DNA of 64,000 nucleotides from G963668435 sp963668435 (GCA_963668435.2 CAXXSC010000008.1:868001-932000); one strand, 5' to 3'; numbered from the stretch's first letter, positions 8,714 through 18,560 are shown. Notes: a model not told the origin generated them from the letters alone. A program made the numbers and translations.

Positions 8714-10372
8714 GTGTTCAACAGAAGAAGTTTTCTCAAATCCGCAGCTTTGACAGGCAGTGCCCTGGCCGCAGGTCCGGTGAAAACACTTGCGAGCCGT
8801 AAGCAAACCTCGGCCGGTTATTTCGGCCTGCACCAGTTTATCGAGAACAATCCCGACGCTGTGTTCATCATGCGCACGAATGTCAGCGATTATATGAATA
8901 CTACCGAAATGGTGGATGCGGGGCTGGAATTCGCGCGTTCGGTTTTCGTACCGAAAAGTGAGGGCGTGCCGCTCACCCACCTTATTCCCATCAAGCCCAA
9001 TGCGCGCTACGAAAACGGCTGGCAGGTCAATGTCCAGTCACGGAAAACCGCCGCGAGCCGGGTTCAGGGCTATAAAGGCACCGACGCTAATTTCACCGAG
9101 GGCGTTATCGAGGCAATGAAAGAGCTGGGATTTTCCAGTGAGCAGTTCTTCCTCCGTGAGGTCAACATCCGCTCGACCGGAACCGGCTCGACGCCTTATC
9201 CTGAAATGGCGGAGCGTACCGGTGTCGAGCTCAGGGACATGAGCGACAATGTCGGTGTTATCAGCGAAAACGACCTTGTCTGGGTGGATACACCCGATGG
9301 CATCTGGTACCGTAAAATCCCGTACCTCTGGCCGATCAATGCGCCGGACACGTTCATGCTGAACCTCGGCAAAATGAAAGCCCACGGTATGGGCATCACC
9401 CTGGCCGCAAAAAATCTCCAGGGATCGATCGCCAAACCCTATCAGGCACACTGCACCGCCTGGAACGCCAACATGAGCATCAGCAGCGCCAACAAGAATC
9501 CCGAAGCGAAGACCCTGATCAAGGAAAACTATGAACGTCACCTTGCAGACGGCGTTCCGCGCTGGGACAGGCCCGGTGAAAACACGTGGAACTCTGGTAT
9601 CGGCATGGAAACATGGGCGTCTCGCTGTATCGACAACAACGCGAACACCCCCTGCGGCCTTCATGTTATCGAGAGTATCTACGGCGTAGACGGTAATTTC
9701 TTCGTTGGTCCGCACACAGTTGACGGTCTGCAGTTGAATGATAAACACGGTGAATCGTGGGAATTCCTGATGAATTATATCATATTCGGCCAGAATGCCT
9801 TCCACTGTGATATTATCGGCCATTGGCTTGCCGGACACGAGCCGGGCAACCTCGGCCTTTTCCACATGGCGATGGATAACAATCTTTCGAAATACCTCAA
9901 TCCCATGAGCATCCCGCTCTACGAATGGAAAGACGGCGAGGCTGTCGCCGCAAATCTCACCGATTTCGAGCGCACCGAACTGTTGACATATTACCTGCAG
10001 CGCAACTACGACTCTACACAGCCCACGGAAGATTACTGGCATCTCATGAACGAGGCATTCGATTATTCCACGGTGAGTGTCGACCAAAGCTGTTCAGATG
10101 ACCGTCCCGAGGCATTCGTTCTTCATCAAAACCGGCCTAATCCGTTCAACCCGAACACAGCCATTCAGTTCAGTATCCCGAACGCCGGCAATGCCCGTCT
10201 CGAGGTCTACAACGCCTCCGGACAGCTGGTCGAGGTGCTTGCCGACCGTTATTTCAGCGCCGGTTCGCATATGGTCAACTGGAACACCAGCGGGCGTTCC
10301 TCGGGTGTCTATTTCTATCGTTTCCGTTTCGGCGGCCTGAGCGACACAAAGAAAATGACGCTGATCAAGTAA
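8714..10372 (+). CDS. DUF362 protein with Tat-like signal and type IX-type sorting domain
   Basis: A 552-residue protein. The GTG start at 8714 has a strong GAGGTGG site at 8703-8709. The N-terminus MFNRRSFLKSAALTG is a Tat signal (RRSFLK). The main body matches the DUF362 type seen in FCB-group bacteria (LGKMKAHGMGITLAAKN is a recognisable stretch); its biochemical role is unknown. Residues from about 465 on form an FlgD/Ig-like sorting domain: NRPNPFNPNTAIQFSIP, then LEVYNASGQLV, SSGVYFYRF and a final MTLIK. This domain directs surface attachment or release through type IX-like secretion. A Tat signal together with such a C-terminus implies folding before the final export step. A hairpin terminator follows at 10401. 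Confidence 0.8.
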   Translation: MFNRRSFLKSAALTGSALAAGPVKTLASRKQTSAGYFGLHQFIENNPDAVFIMRTNVSDYMNTTEMVDAGLEFARSVFVPKSEGVPLTHLIPIKPNARYENGWQVNVQSRKTAASRVQGYKGTDANFTEGVIEAMKELGFSSEQFFLREVNIRSTGTGSTPYPEMAERTGVELRDMSDNVGVISENDLVWVDTPDGIWYRKIPYLWPINAPDTFMLNLGKMKAHGMGITLAAKNLQGSIAKPYQAHCTAWNANMSISSANKNPEAKTLIKENYERHLADGVPRWDRPGENTWNSGIGMETWASRCIDNNANTPCGLHVIESIYGVDGNFFVGPHTVDGLQLNDKHGESWEFLMNYIIFGQNAFHCDIIGHWLAGHEPGNLGLFHMAMDNNLSKYLNPMSIPLYEWKDGEAVAANLTDFERTELLTYYLQRNYDSTQPTEDYWHLMNEAFDYSTVSVDQSCSDDRPEAFVLHQNRPNPFNPNTAIQFSIPNAGNARLEVYNASGQLVEVLADRYFSAGSHMVNWNTSGRSSGVYFYRFRFGGLSDTKKMTLIK

Positions 10373-10400
10373 TGTGCGGCAGCAGTCCGAAGAAACAGAA

Positions 10401-10431
10401 AAGCCTCCAGAATTCCCGGAGGCTTTTTTTA
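10401..10431. terminator. Hairpin terminator, probably bidirectional
   Basis: AAGCCTCC (10401-10408) pairs with GGAGGCTT (10418-10425), followed by a T run to 10430. It ends the DUF362 gene on the plus strand and lies just past the convergent small lipoprotein gene on the minus strand. Confidence 0.85.
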
Positions 10432-10484
10432 TATCATAATCCGATACTTTTCATTTTATCGAACATCTCAAAAAAACAAATCCT

Positions 10485-10817
10485 TTACCAACCAGAGGCG
10501 TCATCACCATCACCAGGCTGCTCGGGCGCAAATATCGCCGAAATGCTGTGGTCTTCCGACACATCTGCAAAAGTATAACTATCCACGGCGCCGACACTGA
10601 CACCATCCACAAAAACATCACCGACATCATAACCGGCATCCGCAGTGATAGTAAAGGTCTGATCCTCACAGAGAGGGACAACAACCTCGCCTGACGGCGA
10701 AATTGCGCCACCTGTTCCCGCCGAGGCATCGATGCTCGATTCAAGCTCACACCCGGATAAAAGCACTACCGCCAAAAGAACTGAAAACAGCGCCAATACA
10801 GTGATGATCTTTTTCAT
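10485..10817 (-). CDS. Small lipoprotein with a bacterial-repeat (InlB B-repeat-like) domain
   Basis: A 110-residue protein starting at 10817 (MKKIITVLALF), with an AAGGAGT site upstream; the longer in-frame extension to 10871 lacks one. The signal ends in a lipobox LLSGC. The mature part is a single beta-rich repeat: GGAISPSGEVVVPLCEDQTF, then TITADAGYDVGDVFVDGVSV and DHSISAIFAPEQ. This pattern is the divergent InlB/bacterial-repeat module found in many-copy arrays of surface adhesins. Here one copy stands alone on a lipid anchor and is followed by a short acidic Gly/Asp tail. Function unknown; probably surface or periplasmic. Monocistronic by context. Confidence 0.75.
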   Translation of the reverse strand: MKKIITVLALFSVLLAVVLLSGCELESSIDASAGTGGAISPSGEVVVPLCEDQTFTITADAGYDVGDVFVDGVSVGAVDSYTFADVSEDHSISAIFAPEQPGDGDDASGW

Positions 10818-10990
10818 GCCGACTCCTTCTGAAAAATGGCTGATGGTTTGGGAAAAGCCCGAATGAAACAATCGACGATCACTATTGTTTATATGTATAT
10901 TTCAAATATGTGTCAAGCATTTTATGACTTTTTATACATTTTTCCGTGACTCAACCACCCCGGACTGAAGTCCGAGGTAATCATTCGATT

Positions 10991-11026
10991 AAAAAAAGAA
11001 AGCCCGGAAAAAAAGCCCGGGCTTTC
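10991..11026 (-). terminator. Rho-independent terminator of the tRNA-Cys transcript
   Basis: GAAAGCCCGG (10998-11007) and CCGGGCTTTC (11017-11026) form a 10 bp stem. On the minus strand it is followed by a U tract (A run at 10991-10997). Confidence 0.85.
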
Positions 11027-11034
11027 TCAATATA

Positions 11035-11109
<75 letters not shown>

Positions 11110-11233
11110 TTATGCTCGCCTGTTGGGTTATAAGTTAATGAATTTTATGTTCAGAGTCAATCTAATTTGTCCGAGATCAACACAATATTGTGCAATGGCA
11201 AAAGGGAACGCTCAGCACGCTTGATTCCGGAGA

Positions 11234-13069
11234 TTACCGAGCATCTCCATTCAATGCCTCAGCTATCTTCTCAGCACGTTTTCGCCCGATACCCGGCGTC
11301 CCGGCGATCTCGTCGACTGAGGCCCTTCTGACAGCCGCCAGAGAACCGAAACGGGTCAGAAGCGACTGCGCCATTGCGGGGCCGACACCCTCGATGCTGG
11401 TGAGTGCGGTCGATATCGTACGCTTTTTCCTGAGTTTTTTCTGGTACGTAATGGCAAAACGATGGGCCTCGTCCCGTATGCGCTGCAGCAAATGAAGAGC
11501 CGATGAACTTTTAGGGATATTCTGTGCCTCGGAGGCACCGGGGAGAAAAACCTCCTCGAGACGTTTGGCAAGGCCCGCCACCTGCTGTTTTGCAAGGCCG
11601 AGATTATCCAGCACAGCCTTGGCGCTTGAAAGCTGCCCCTTGCCGCCATCGACCATGAGGAGGTCCGGAAACGGTTTCTCTTCCTCTATCCTGCGGCTGA
11701 AATAACGATCCACGACCTCACGCATACTCATGAAATCGTCGATACCTTCGACAGTCCTGATCTTGAAATGACGGTATCCACTCTTTTCCGGACGACCGTC
11801 ACGGAAAAAAACCAGCGAGGCTACGGTATCGCTGCCGTGAAGGTGTGAAATATCGATACATGCTATGGTACGCGGCGCTGTCTGTAGTTTCAGATCACGC
11901 TTGAGGGCGAGAACGACACTGGGGATAGCATCTTTCACACGGTCGCGTTTTTCGATGGCTTTCGTAATAATGGTCTCAGCATTGGTCGCGGCGAGATCCA
12001 GCAGACGTTTCTTTTCACCTCGCTGGGGGTAGTAAATGGCAACTGGGCCGTCACAGCGCTCCTCCATCATCGCCCGAATGCTTTCGGCGCCCTCGGGCTC
12101 GATCGGCAGGTGGAGCTCCGGCACAATCCAGGTGGCATTGAGGTAATACTGGCTGAGAAAACTGGCAAGCATCTGGTCAGGCGAGGCGTAATTGACACCA
12201 GACAGCATATAGTCTTTCTTGCCGAGGAGATTACCCTCACGAATCTCCATGACAACGACACAAGCCTCGTTGTTGACAATGGCAAAGTTCACGACATCCC
12301 AGTCGCCCGAAAGTCGCGATGTGGTAAACGCCCGGCTGCGCTCGACAACTTTCCCGACAGCGGCGATCCTGTCCCGAATCGCGGCGGCAAGTTCGAACTG
12401 CATGTCGTCTGCCGCATCCTGCATCCGATTCTTAAGCTCATCGATCAGCTCGGCGTTCCGGCCTATCAAAAACTTGTATGCCTGTTCGATATAATGATTG
12501 TAATCCCCAACCGAGATATAACCGACACAGGGCCCGCTGCACCGCTTGATCTGGTAGTTCAGGCAGGCCCGCTTGATCATGTTCGAGGGCAGCTTGTGAC
12601 TGCAGAGACGTATCGGAAATATCGTATGCACCAGTTTCAGCGTCTTCCTGACAGCCTTGACATCGGTGTAGGGCCCGATATAACGAGAGCCGTCGTTCGT
12701 GATCTTGCGGGTCAGGTATATGCGGGGGATTTTCTCTTTCGTGATCTTGATGTAGGGATAACGCTTATCGTCCTTGAGACGGACATTGTATCGCGGTTTT
12801 TCCGAGCGCGCCATGTTCGCCTCGGTAACAAGCGCCTCTATCTCGGTGCCGGTGACAATATAGTCGAGGTCATGGGCATTCGCCATAAGCCAGGGCACCT
12901 GCGCACGGCCGTCACCCTCGTCCCGAAGATAGGACATGACGCGGTTCCTGAGGTTTTTCGCCTTGCCGACATACAAGATAGTGCCGGAAGCGTCTTTCCA
13001 GAGGTAGACACCGGGGCTGTCCGGAAGAGCCGCAGCTTTTTCACGGAGTATTTCTTTGCGTGTTTTCAT
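11234..13069 (-). CDS. uvrC: Excinuclease ABC subunit C
   Basis: A 611-residue UvrC, full length for the family. The N-terminal GIY-YIG nuclease is clear (SPGVYLWKDASGTILYVGKA, residues ~18-37), which makes the 3' incision. A UVR motif for UvrB contact lies near residues 200-235 (LIDELKNRMQDAADDMQFEL). The RNase H-like 5' nuclease half follows (IACIDISHLHGSDTVASLVF and LLMVDGGKGQL, with catalytic acidic residues), and the end carries tandem helix-hairpin-helix motifs (SIEGVGPAMAQSLLTRFG, GTPGIGRKRAEKIAEAL). It acts with UvrAB in cytoplasmic nucleotide excision repair. A GGGAAGGG stretch precedes the start. No uvrA or uvrB is in the window. Confidence 0.98.
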   Translation of the reverse strand: MKTRKEILREKAAALPDSPGVYLWKDASGTILYVGKAKNLRNRVMSYLRDEGDGRAQVPWLMANAHDLDYIVTGTEIEALVTEANMARSEKPRYNVRLKDDKRYPYIKITKEKIPRIYLTRKITNDGSRYIGPYTDVKAVRKTLKLVHTIFPIRLCSHKLPSNMIKRACLNYQIKRCSGPCVGYISVGDYNHYIEQAYKFLIGRNAELIDELKNRMQDAADDMQFELAAAIRDRIAAVGKVVERSRAFTTSRLSGDWDVVNFAIVNNEACVVVMEIREGNLLGKKDYMLSGVNYASPDQMLASFLSQYYLNATWIVPELHLPIEPEGAESIRAMMEERCDGPVAIYYPQRGEKKRLLDLAATNAETIITKAIEKRDRVKDAIPSVVLALKRDLKLQTAPRTIACIDISHLHGSDTVASLVFFRDGRPEKSGYRHFKIRTVEGIDDFMSMREVVDRYFSRRIEEEKPFPDLLMVDGGKGQLSSAKAVLDNLGLAKQQVAGLAKRLEEVFLPGASEAQNIPKSSSALHLLQRIRDEAHRFAITYQKKLRKKRTISTALTSIEGVGPAMAQSLLTRFGSLAAVRRASVDEIAGTPGIGRKRAEKIAEALNGDAR

Positions 13070-13365
13070 GGCCCTTCCCGCCTCGAATCAAATAAATAAA
13101 ATCCGGTAAGCTCTTTTTTAATTACGGCAAGATAGTCAGTGCATTAACAAAGGTAAAAAAAAGAACCGCCTGGGCGCAAGTGCCGGAACAGTTCTTTTTG
13201 AGAGGCTTTTTGATACGCCCTTTAAAACAAGATAGAATCAAGCAGCATGAGTAAGTATCTCGATAGTGTTTTGATTTCTTACATTGACACAGCCCTGTGT
13301 AACGAGTGCTGTTAATACCCGGACAACAACGGATCATAGCGGCACCTCAACAAGCCCGCCCCGTT
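13070..13365 (-). terminator. Intergenic region with a probable terminator for the phosphodiesterase gene (stem 13158-13199)
   Basis: In this 296 bp spacer, AAAAAGAAC (13158-13166) can pair with GTTCTTTTT (13191-13199). The minus-strand transcript coming from 13366 would end in a U run there. The remainder (13200-13365) shows nothing assignable. Confidence 0.5.
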
Positions 13366-13878
13366 CTACCGGCAGCCTGTTTCATAAAGGTCGACAAGTT
13401 CCGTGTTGAGTGTTTCGGGATCGAGCAGCACGACTGTCGATTGCCCGCTCAGCCACGAACAGCTTTCTCCGGGATTGATCACGAGGGGTTTCCCCGGCCG
13501 TATATCGACCTTATGTGTGTGACCGTAGATAACAACATCCACATCATCCCGGGCAAGCGAATCATCCAGATAATACGGCTCGTGCATCAGCACGAAACAG
13601 CGGCCAGCATACTCGAACTCATGCGGCGCCTTGTGGATCGCCCCGATTTTAGCATACTGGGCCTCGAGCCCGGTCCGCTCGCCGTCGTTGTTGCCGTAGA
13701 CGCCGACAAAGGGGCAGTTCAGACGGCCGAATTCACGCACAGTAAAAGGCGCCACGTAATCACCGGCATGGATAACCAGCGAGCATCCGGTGCCATTGAA
13801 CAGCTCGACAGCTCTGTGGATTGCGTCCCGGTTGTCATGGGAATCGCTGATTATTCCGATTTTCATTGTCTCAGACAT
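13366..13878 (-). CDS. YfcE/MJ0936-type metallophosphoesterase
   Basis: A 170-residue calcineurin-like phosphoesterase. All metal-binding motifs are present: D-x-H in ISDSHDN (about residue 11), GNNDGER near 60, and the GHTHKVD motif near 118. Proteins of this size in the family are Mn-dependent phosphodiesterases with broad or unknown natural substrates. The start at 13878 (MSETMKIG) is favoured over the internal ATG at 13866 by a GAGGTGAT site directly upstream. Cytoplasmic; it stands alone between uvrC (same strand, ~300 bp away, own terminator) and a divergent TPR gene. Confidence 0.9.
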   Translation of the reverse strand: MSETMKIGIISDSHDNRDAIHRAVELFNGTGCSLVIHAGDYVAPFTVREFGRLNCPFVGVYGNNDGERTGLEAQYAKIGAIHKAPHEFEYAGRCFVLMHEPYYLDDSLARDDVDVVIYGHTHKVDIRPGKPLVINPGESCSWLSGQSTVVLLDPETLNTELVDLYETGCR

Positions 13879-14080
13879 ATATCACCTCACTATTTCAGAT
13901 TTCGATAGTAATGTAGCCAATAGAAACCGTAAATGCAAAAGAAGGGTGGTCTTTTCTCCGCATCTTTGTATATTAAATATACTATTCTGTCTATACAACG
14001 CTGTTGCCGGACGTGAACTTAGACCTGATCCCTAACGATAATCGGGGCAGAAAGAATCGGCACATGAAAATGGAGATGTA

Positions 14081-15082
14081 ATGCGGGAAAACAGCCACAG
14101 AGCGAAAAAACGCGATCTGTATTTCGAGCAAGGTATCGAAAAACTGGACAGCGGCGACCTGGCGGAATCCATAAAGGCGTTTCTCAGGGCTATCGATTAC
14201 GATCCACGTCACGCCATGAGTTACAGCAATCTCGGCATAGCCTACGAGCTGTCCGGCGAATACCAGAAAGCACGCGCCGCCTACCGCAGAGCACTGGAGC
14301 TGAATCCAAAAAGCCTTGCCACGCTCAACAATCTCGCGGGGATGTCCATGCGCGACGGCTGCACTGAGGACGCGCTTGCCATGTACCGTGAATCGATCGC
14401 GACCGATGCGCTCTACGTGGAACCATATCTCAACATGGCCCGTTTTTTTATGGAGGCGAACGAGTTTGCCTCGGCGGAAAAACACCTCCGCAAGGTACTC
14501 GATATCGAACCAGAAAATCCCGAGGCACTCAATATGCTCGGTATTATCACGAATATGACCGAGCGCTCGGAAGAGGCTGTCGGCCATTTCCAGGAACTTC
14601 TGAAACAGAATGTCAACGAGGCGGCGGTACTGTCCAATCTCGGCACAGCACTTCGGAACACAGGCGACCTCAAACGCGCGATCATCGCTTTCGAAAAAGC
14701 GTTCGAGCTCGACACTGAAAACATATCGATCCTGAACAACCTCGGCCTTCTCTACCGTGAAACCGGCGATACGGCCCATGCAGAAAGACAGTTCAGAAAA
14801 GCCATACGGAAATCGCCCGAAAATCCATTCCCCTACTACAATCTGGCAGAGCTGTACCTTTCACGGGAAGACTACCGGAAGGCGCTGGAAAACCTGAAGT
14901 TGTATATCGCCATCGTACCGCTTGACATGGACACGCTGTTCAAGACACTCGGCGTTGCGCGTTTAGGCGACCTTCTCGGCGAGGTACAGGACGAGATGCG
15001 TCATTTCCTGGACGAGACTGAGGAGCATGATCCGCGCCGCGATGTTGTGGAAAAATGGATGGCCATGATAGGGGATGTGTAA
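14081..15082 (+). CDS. Tetratricopeptide repeat protein
   Basis: A 333-residue protein made almost wholly of TPR units of 34 residues from about residue 10 to 270. Examples are AMSYSNLGIAYELSGEYQKA, ALNMLGIITNMTERSEEAV and FPYYNLAELYLSREDYRKA. There is no signal peptide, so it is probably a cytoplasmic scaffold for protein-protein contact; the partner is unknown. GGAG lies a few bases before the ATG at 14081. The gene is divergent from the phosphoesterase and convergent with the propeller protein at 15294, with a bidirectional terminator between. Confidence 0.88.
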   Translation: MRENSHRAKKRDLYFEQGIEKLDSGDLAESIKAFLRAIDYDPRHAMSYSNLGIAYELSGEYQKARAAYRRALELNPKSLATLNNLAGMSMRDGCTEDALAMYRESIATDALYVEPYLNMARFFMEANEFASAEKHLRKVLDIEPENPEALNMLGIITNMTERSEEAVGHFQELLKQNVNEAAVLSNLGTALRNTGDLKRAIIAFEKAFELDTENISILNNLGLLYRETGDTAHAERQFRKAIRKSPENPFPYYNLAELYLSREDYRKALENLKLYIAIVPLDMDTLFKTLGVARLGDLLGEVQDEMRHFLDETEEHDPRRDVVEKWMAMIGDV

Positions 15083-15208
15083 TCAACTGGCTGTACAAGG
15101 CTGCATAAATATTTGTCAATGCCCCTCGGAGCAAGCTACAGGGTATCAACAGGAAAAATGAAGACACCTTAATTGAAACAAGCTTCGGGGAATTAGCCCC
15201 TAAGAGAT

Positions 15209-15246
15209 TAAAAAAGCCTCCGCAATTTCACGGAGGCTTTTTCATT
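15209..15246. terminator. Bidirectional hairpin terminator between convergent genes
   Basis: AAAGCCTCCG (15213-15222) pairs perfectly with CGGAGGCTTT (15231-15240); A run before and T run after. It closely resembles the terminator at 10401, differing mainly in the loop. Confidence 0.85.
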
Positions 15247-15293
15247 TTCTCTTTACTTACTAACTTGCGAACTAAGCTTGCTCACTTGCCAAC

Positions 15294-16574
15294 TTACTTA
15301 ACAAGCGTCATACTCGTTGTGGAAACGGTGTTTCCCATGCTCAGGCGAGCGATGTAAACACCTGAAGAAACGCGGTTGCCAAACTCGTCGCAGCCATCCC
15401 ACACAACACCGTGGACACCTGCCGCACGCGTGTCTTCCACAAGACTGCGGACTTTCTGGCCAGCGAGGTTGTATACGGAAAGTTCGACCGTTCCGCTCTC
15501 GGCGAGATTAAACTCAATTGTCGCCGATGGGTTGAACGGATTGGGATAAACACCGCTGAGAGACAAGGCCACGGGCATTTCCTCTTCATCCTCGACTGCT
15601 GTTTCGTAAGGATTGTAGAACGCCATCCCCTTGTCGGTACCCAGCCAGAAATGATCATAATCGTCGATAGTGATCGAATAGACCATGACCGCTTCGGGAA
15701 GTTCGATTTTCTTCATTTCGCCGTCATAACTGGAGATACCGCCATCTGTGCCGATCCAGAGAACGCCCTTGCTGTCCTCGGCGATATCATAGACATAATT
15801 ACCGGCAAGACCTTCTCCGGTCGTCCAGGTTGTCCAGTTCTCTTTTGTCTCAGTGCCTTCGTGCTTTGAGAAGCCTTTGTCAGTACCGAACCACTGGGTG
15901 CCATCCGCGGTAATATAAGCGGCAGTAACCTTGTCGGAAGCTATACCACTCCAGTCGGTGTCGATGGGCGAGGCGGAAGTGACACCGTCGAAACGGCTCA
16001 CACCGGCGCCATCGGTGCCCATATAGACCCATCCGTTCGCGGAAACAGCGATGGAAAGGATCTCATTTTTCGACAGGAGGGTCAACTCGTCATAGCTTGT
16101 CCATTCGGAACCGGAGAACAGTGACAGGCCGCCATCTGTGCCGAACCATTTTACACCATTGGCGTCGACAGCAGCAGAGGTGACACGGTTGTTGATAAGC
16201 CCGGTGTTGTCAGAGGTATACGGTGTCGCAAACGTGACAGCATCGGGAACAACGCTGACCACGGAAACGCCGCCGTCGGTGGCAACCCATATCTCAGGTC
16301 CGTAACTGGTAATCTCAAATGCGATATCGTTGACAGAATTATTGGCGAGTTTGTCAGCATCAGTATATGTTTTCCATTCGACACCGTCGAAACTGTTGAG
16401 GCCAGTGGCAGTTCCTATCCACTTGGTCCCGAGATTGTCGATGCTGATCGAACGGACCGCATTATCGACAATGCCGCTGTTATCAGTGTTATACAGCTGC
16501 CATTCCTGGCCGACTGCGGTTCCGGCGGCAATCAGAAGCGCCGCGGTTAAAACAAGTGCAATGCGTGTTTTCAT
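15294..16574 (-). CDS. Secreted two-component-regulator-propeller protein with type IX-type sorting domain
   Basis: A 426-residue protein with a signal peptide (ending GTAVGQ) and a GGAGG site before the start at 16574. The centre is a Reg_prop-type beta-propeller with repeated blades such as VRSISIDNLGTKWIGTATGL, ILSIAVSANGWVYMGTDGAG and VYDIAEDSKGVLWIGTDGGI. This W-I/F-G-T-D-x-G repeat is usually the sensor part of hybrid two-component regulators; here no kinase follows. Instead the last ~85 residues are a sorting domain (GVYPNPFNPSATIEFNLAES, LSVYNLAGQKV, SSGVYIARL, final MTLVK). It is therefore likely exported to the cell surface as a stand-alone binding propeller. It lies 33 bp downstream of the M48 protease gene and is probably co-transcribed with it. 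Confidence 0.88.
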   Translation of the reverse strand: MKTRIALVLTAALLIAAGTAVGQEWQLYNTDNSGIVDNAVRSISIDNLGTKWIGTATGLNSFDGVEWKTYTDADKLANNSVNDIAFEITSYGPEIWVATDGGVSVVSVVPDAVTFATPYTSDNTGLINNRVTSAAVDANGVKWFGTDGGLSLFSGSEWTSYDELTLLSKNEILSIAVSANGWVYMGTDGAGVSRFDGVTSASPIDTDWSGIASDKVTAAYITADGTQWFGTDKGFSKHEGTETKENWTTWTTGEGLAGNYVYDIAEDSKGVLWIGTDGGISSYDGEMKKIELPEAVMVYSITIDDYDHFWLGTDKGMAFYNPYETAVEDEEEMPVALSLSGVYPNPFNPSATIEFNLAESGTVELSVYNLAGQKVRSLVEDTRAAGVHGVVWDGCDEFGNRVSSGVYIARLSMGNTVSTTSMTLVK

Positions 16575-16607
16575 ACATCCTCCGTTAATGGTTGAACCCT
16601 CTCCCTT

Positions 16608-18053
16608 TCAACTCAGTATTTTAATCCTTGTTCCGGCCTTGATGGGATCGCCAAGCGTGAAACCGTTGACAATGGCCAGCTTTTCTGTCTGATCTTCAGG
16701 AACACCCATAAGATTGAAAGCATCCCTGAGCGGCATATTGGCCGCAATAGTACGAATTTCTATTTTTTCAGGTGTGACATCTATTAATTTCTCATCTTTC
16801 AGCATATCGAAACCCTTGGCGGTCGAACTGAACTGTGATTCGAAACCGGCCATGTCCGCCATAGCCGAAAGCCCGTGAAAAACGTAGACACGCTCGTGCA
16901 TGGGAATAAAGTACGACTGAATCCCCAGTTGCTGCTGCTGTCCCTCCATTGTGCCTGCCTGACGGTATCCCTTTTCACTGACAGTCTTGAATTCGCCGGA
17001 AGATTCGACCTTGACGCTGTTCTGCTGAGCGAAAGCCTTGGCGGCATCCTTGGGATTATACCCATCAGCAATCGTGAACATGAGCATGGCGTTGTTCTTC
17101 TCCGGTGTCATAGCGACCTGCTTGGGCTGATTGGTTACAGTCCAGTCACGCGGCACAGGAAACTGGAATTTCATTTCCGGATGGTAAAAAATACCGTCCT
17201 TAACGTAGCCCTGACGGGGATCCTCACCAAAAACAAGACCGTCGATCCGCTCCATGTATTCATTACGGTTGAGAATGTATTCGCCGGGATTTTTATCCTG
17301 AATGGAAATTGCCTGTTTCCTTGTTGAGTTTACACGGTCGCCGGGATCGGGATGTGTGCTCTGCCATTCGGGAAGCCTTCCACTGCTGGGATGCAAACGT
17401 TCCAGAGTCGTGAAGAAACTGCTCACCTCACGAGCGTCATATCCCGTAGCCGATGAATACTGGACACCGAGACGGTCCGCCTCACGCTCGTCATCGCGTG
17501 AGAACTTCAGAAAGAGAAGCTGCGTTCCCATCGATGCAATATCGGCAAACTGGGCGAACTCCTGGGATACTATACTGCCGACCGCGATACCGAGATTGGC
17601 CAGCTTGGCTTTCGAATAGGTCGATGCGGTATGACGGGCGTTGACATGGCCGAGCTCATGACCGAGCACACCGGCAAACTGCGCCTCGTTGTTGAAATAG
17701 GCAAGAATGCCGCGTGTTACATATATAAAACCGCCGGGCACCGCGAACGCGTTGATGACCGGACTGTCCAGCACAGTGAATTTCCAGGGAAGGTTTCTCC
17801 GCTGGGTGTGCAGGGCCATTTTATCACCCTTCTCACCAAACCACTCCTGCAGGGAATTATCCTGATACGCTCCGTACTCAGCGACAATCTGATCGTGGGC
17901 TTCTGTACCCATACTGATTTCCTGATTCTCCGTCATCAGCATGAGCTCCGGTTTACCGGTCACAGGGTTCACAGAGCATCCCGAGAGCGCGGTAACTCCG
18001 GCAAAAAGGCCCATTCCGGCAAGCGCCTTACGACGTGATAGAGTCGTTTTCAT
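16608..18053 (-). CDS. M48-family metalloprotease lipoprotein
   Basis: A 481-residue BepA/YfgC-like M48 peptidase. The zinc-binding HELGH is at residues 132-136, and the third ligand is in DDEREADRLGV. The N-terminus carries SRRKALAGMG (Tat-like) and a lipobox LSGC (Cys26), so it is a periplasmic lipoprotein probably acting in envelope protein quality control. The start at 18053 (MKTTLSRRK) has a GGAG site; the open frame extends to 18296 but without one. The C-terminal ~150 residues are an extension (FQFPVPRDWTVTNQPKQVAM, then a short LysM-like end GDPIKAGTRIKIL). The propeller gene follows after 33 bp. Confidence 0.9.
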   Translation of the reverse strand: MKTTLSRRKALAGMGLFAGVTALSGCSVNPVTGKPELMLMTENQEISMGTEAHDQIVAEYGAYQDNSLQEWFGEKGDKMALHTQRRNLPWKFTVLDSPVINAFAVPGGFIYVTRGILAYFNNEAQFAGVLGHELGHVNARHTASTYSKAKLANLGIAVGSIVSQEFAQFADIASMGTQLLFLKFSRDDEREADRLGVQYSSATGYDAREVSSFFTTLERLHPSSGRLPEWQSTHPDPGDRVNSTRKQAISIQDKNPGEYILNRNEYMERIDGLVFGEDPRQGYVKDGIFYHPEMKFQFPVPRDWTVTNQPKQVAMTPEKNNAMLMFTIADGYNPKDAAKAFAQQNSVKVESSGEFKTVSEKGYRQAGTMEGQQQQLGIQSYFIPMHERVYVFHGLSAMADMAGFESQFSSTAKGFDMLKDEKLIDVTPEKIEIRTIAANMPLRDAFNLMGVPEDQTEKLAIVNGFTLGDPIKAGTRIKILS

Positions 18054-18560
18054 GATCTCGCTCCATTTGGTTTGACATTCTGAAAAGACACCCTGTAATA
18101 TACAGGAATTAACGGCACGAAAAAAGCGGTAAATAGCGGTAGATCCCGTATTACGCATTTGCATACCGCATTGGCGGCCTTCCTGTTCCGTCAAAATGGC
18201 ACTTGATTCGAAGAGCCGTAATAAGGTAAGGACAGCACCTGCCGGAATAATAAAGCACCTTGCCACACCACGGTAACGCGCTCCAATGACTATCAAAAAA
18301 AGTCACATTACGCATCCGCGATACACATATATTGACATAACACCTCTTTTATTTCACTCATACAATATACATATCTGTTACGCAAAATATGGTTACATAC
18401 TATCGGCAGAAAAAAATCCGAAATGGTGATGAAGAAACACATGGCCTGAAAAGGCTCGCATTCATGGTCTATTCATAAAATTTCAGCGGGTGCAGACAGA
18501 CGGACAATACTCATTTTTAGTTGTAAACTCCATTTGTTCCTTATAAATGACGAGGCGGCT
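18054..18560. promoter_or_regulatory. 507 bp divergent promoter region
   Basis: It separates the M48 operon (minus) from the first GH2-like gene (plus) and must contain both promoters. It is AT-rich from ~18300. A TTGACA at about 18333 is visible, but no -10 lies at 16-18 bp, so no promoter is called. GAGG just before 18561 is the ribosome-binding site of the next gene. Confidence 0.35.

Noticed and set aside
15251..15300. Repetitive AACTTGC/ACTTACT-like sequence, possibly a CRISPR or attachment site
   Set aside because: The units are imperfect, about 10-13 bp, few in number and without spacers; no integrase or cas gene is near.
18330..18370. Sigma70-type promoter with TTGACA
   Set aside because: The nearest TACAAT-like -10 lies about 23 bp away, too far for a standard promoter.
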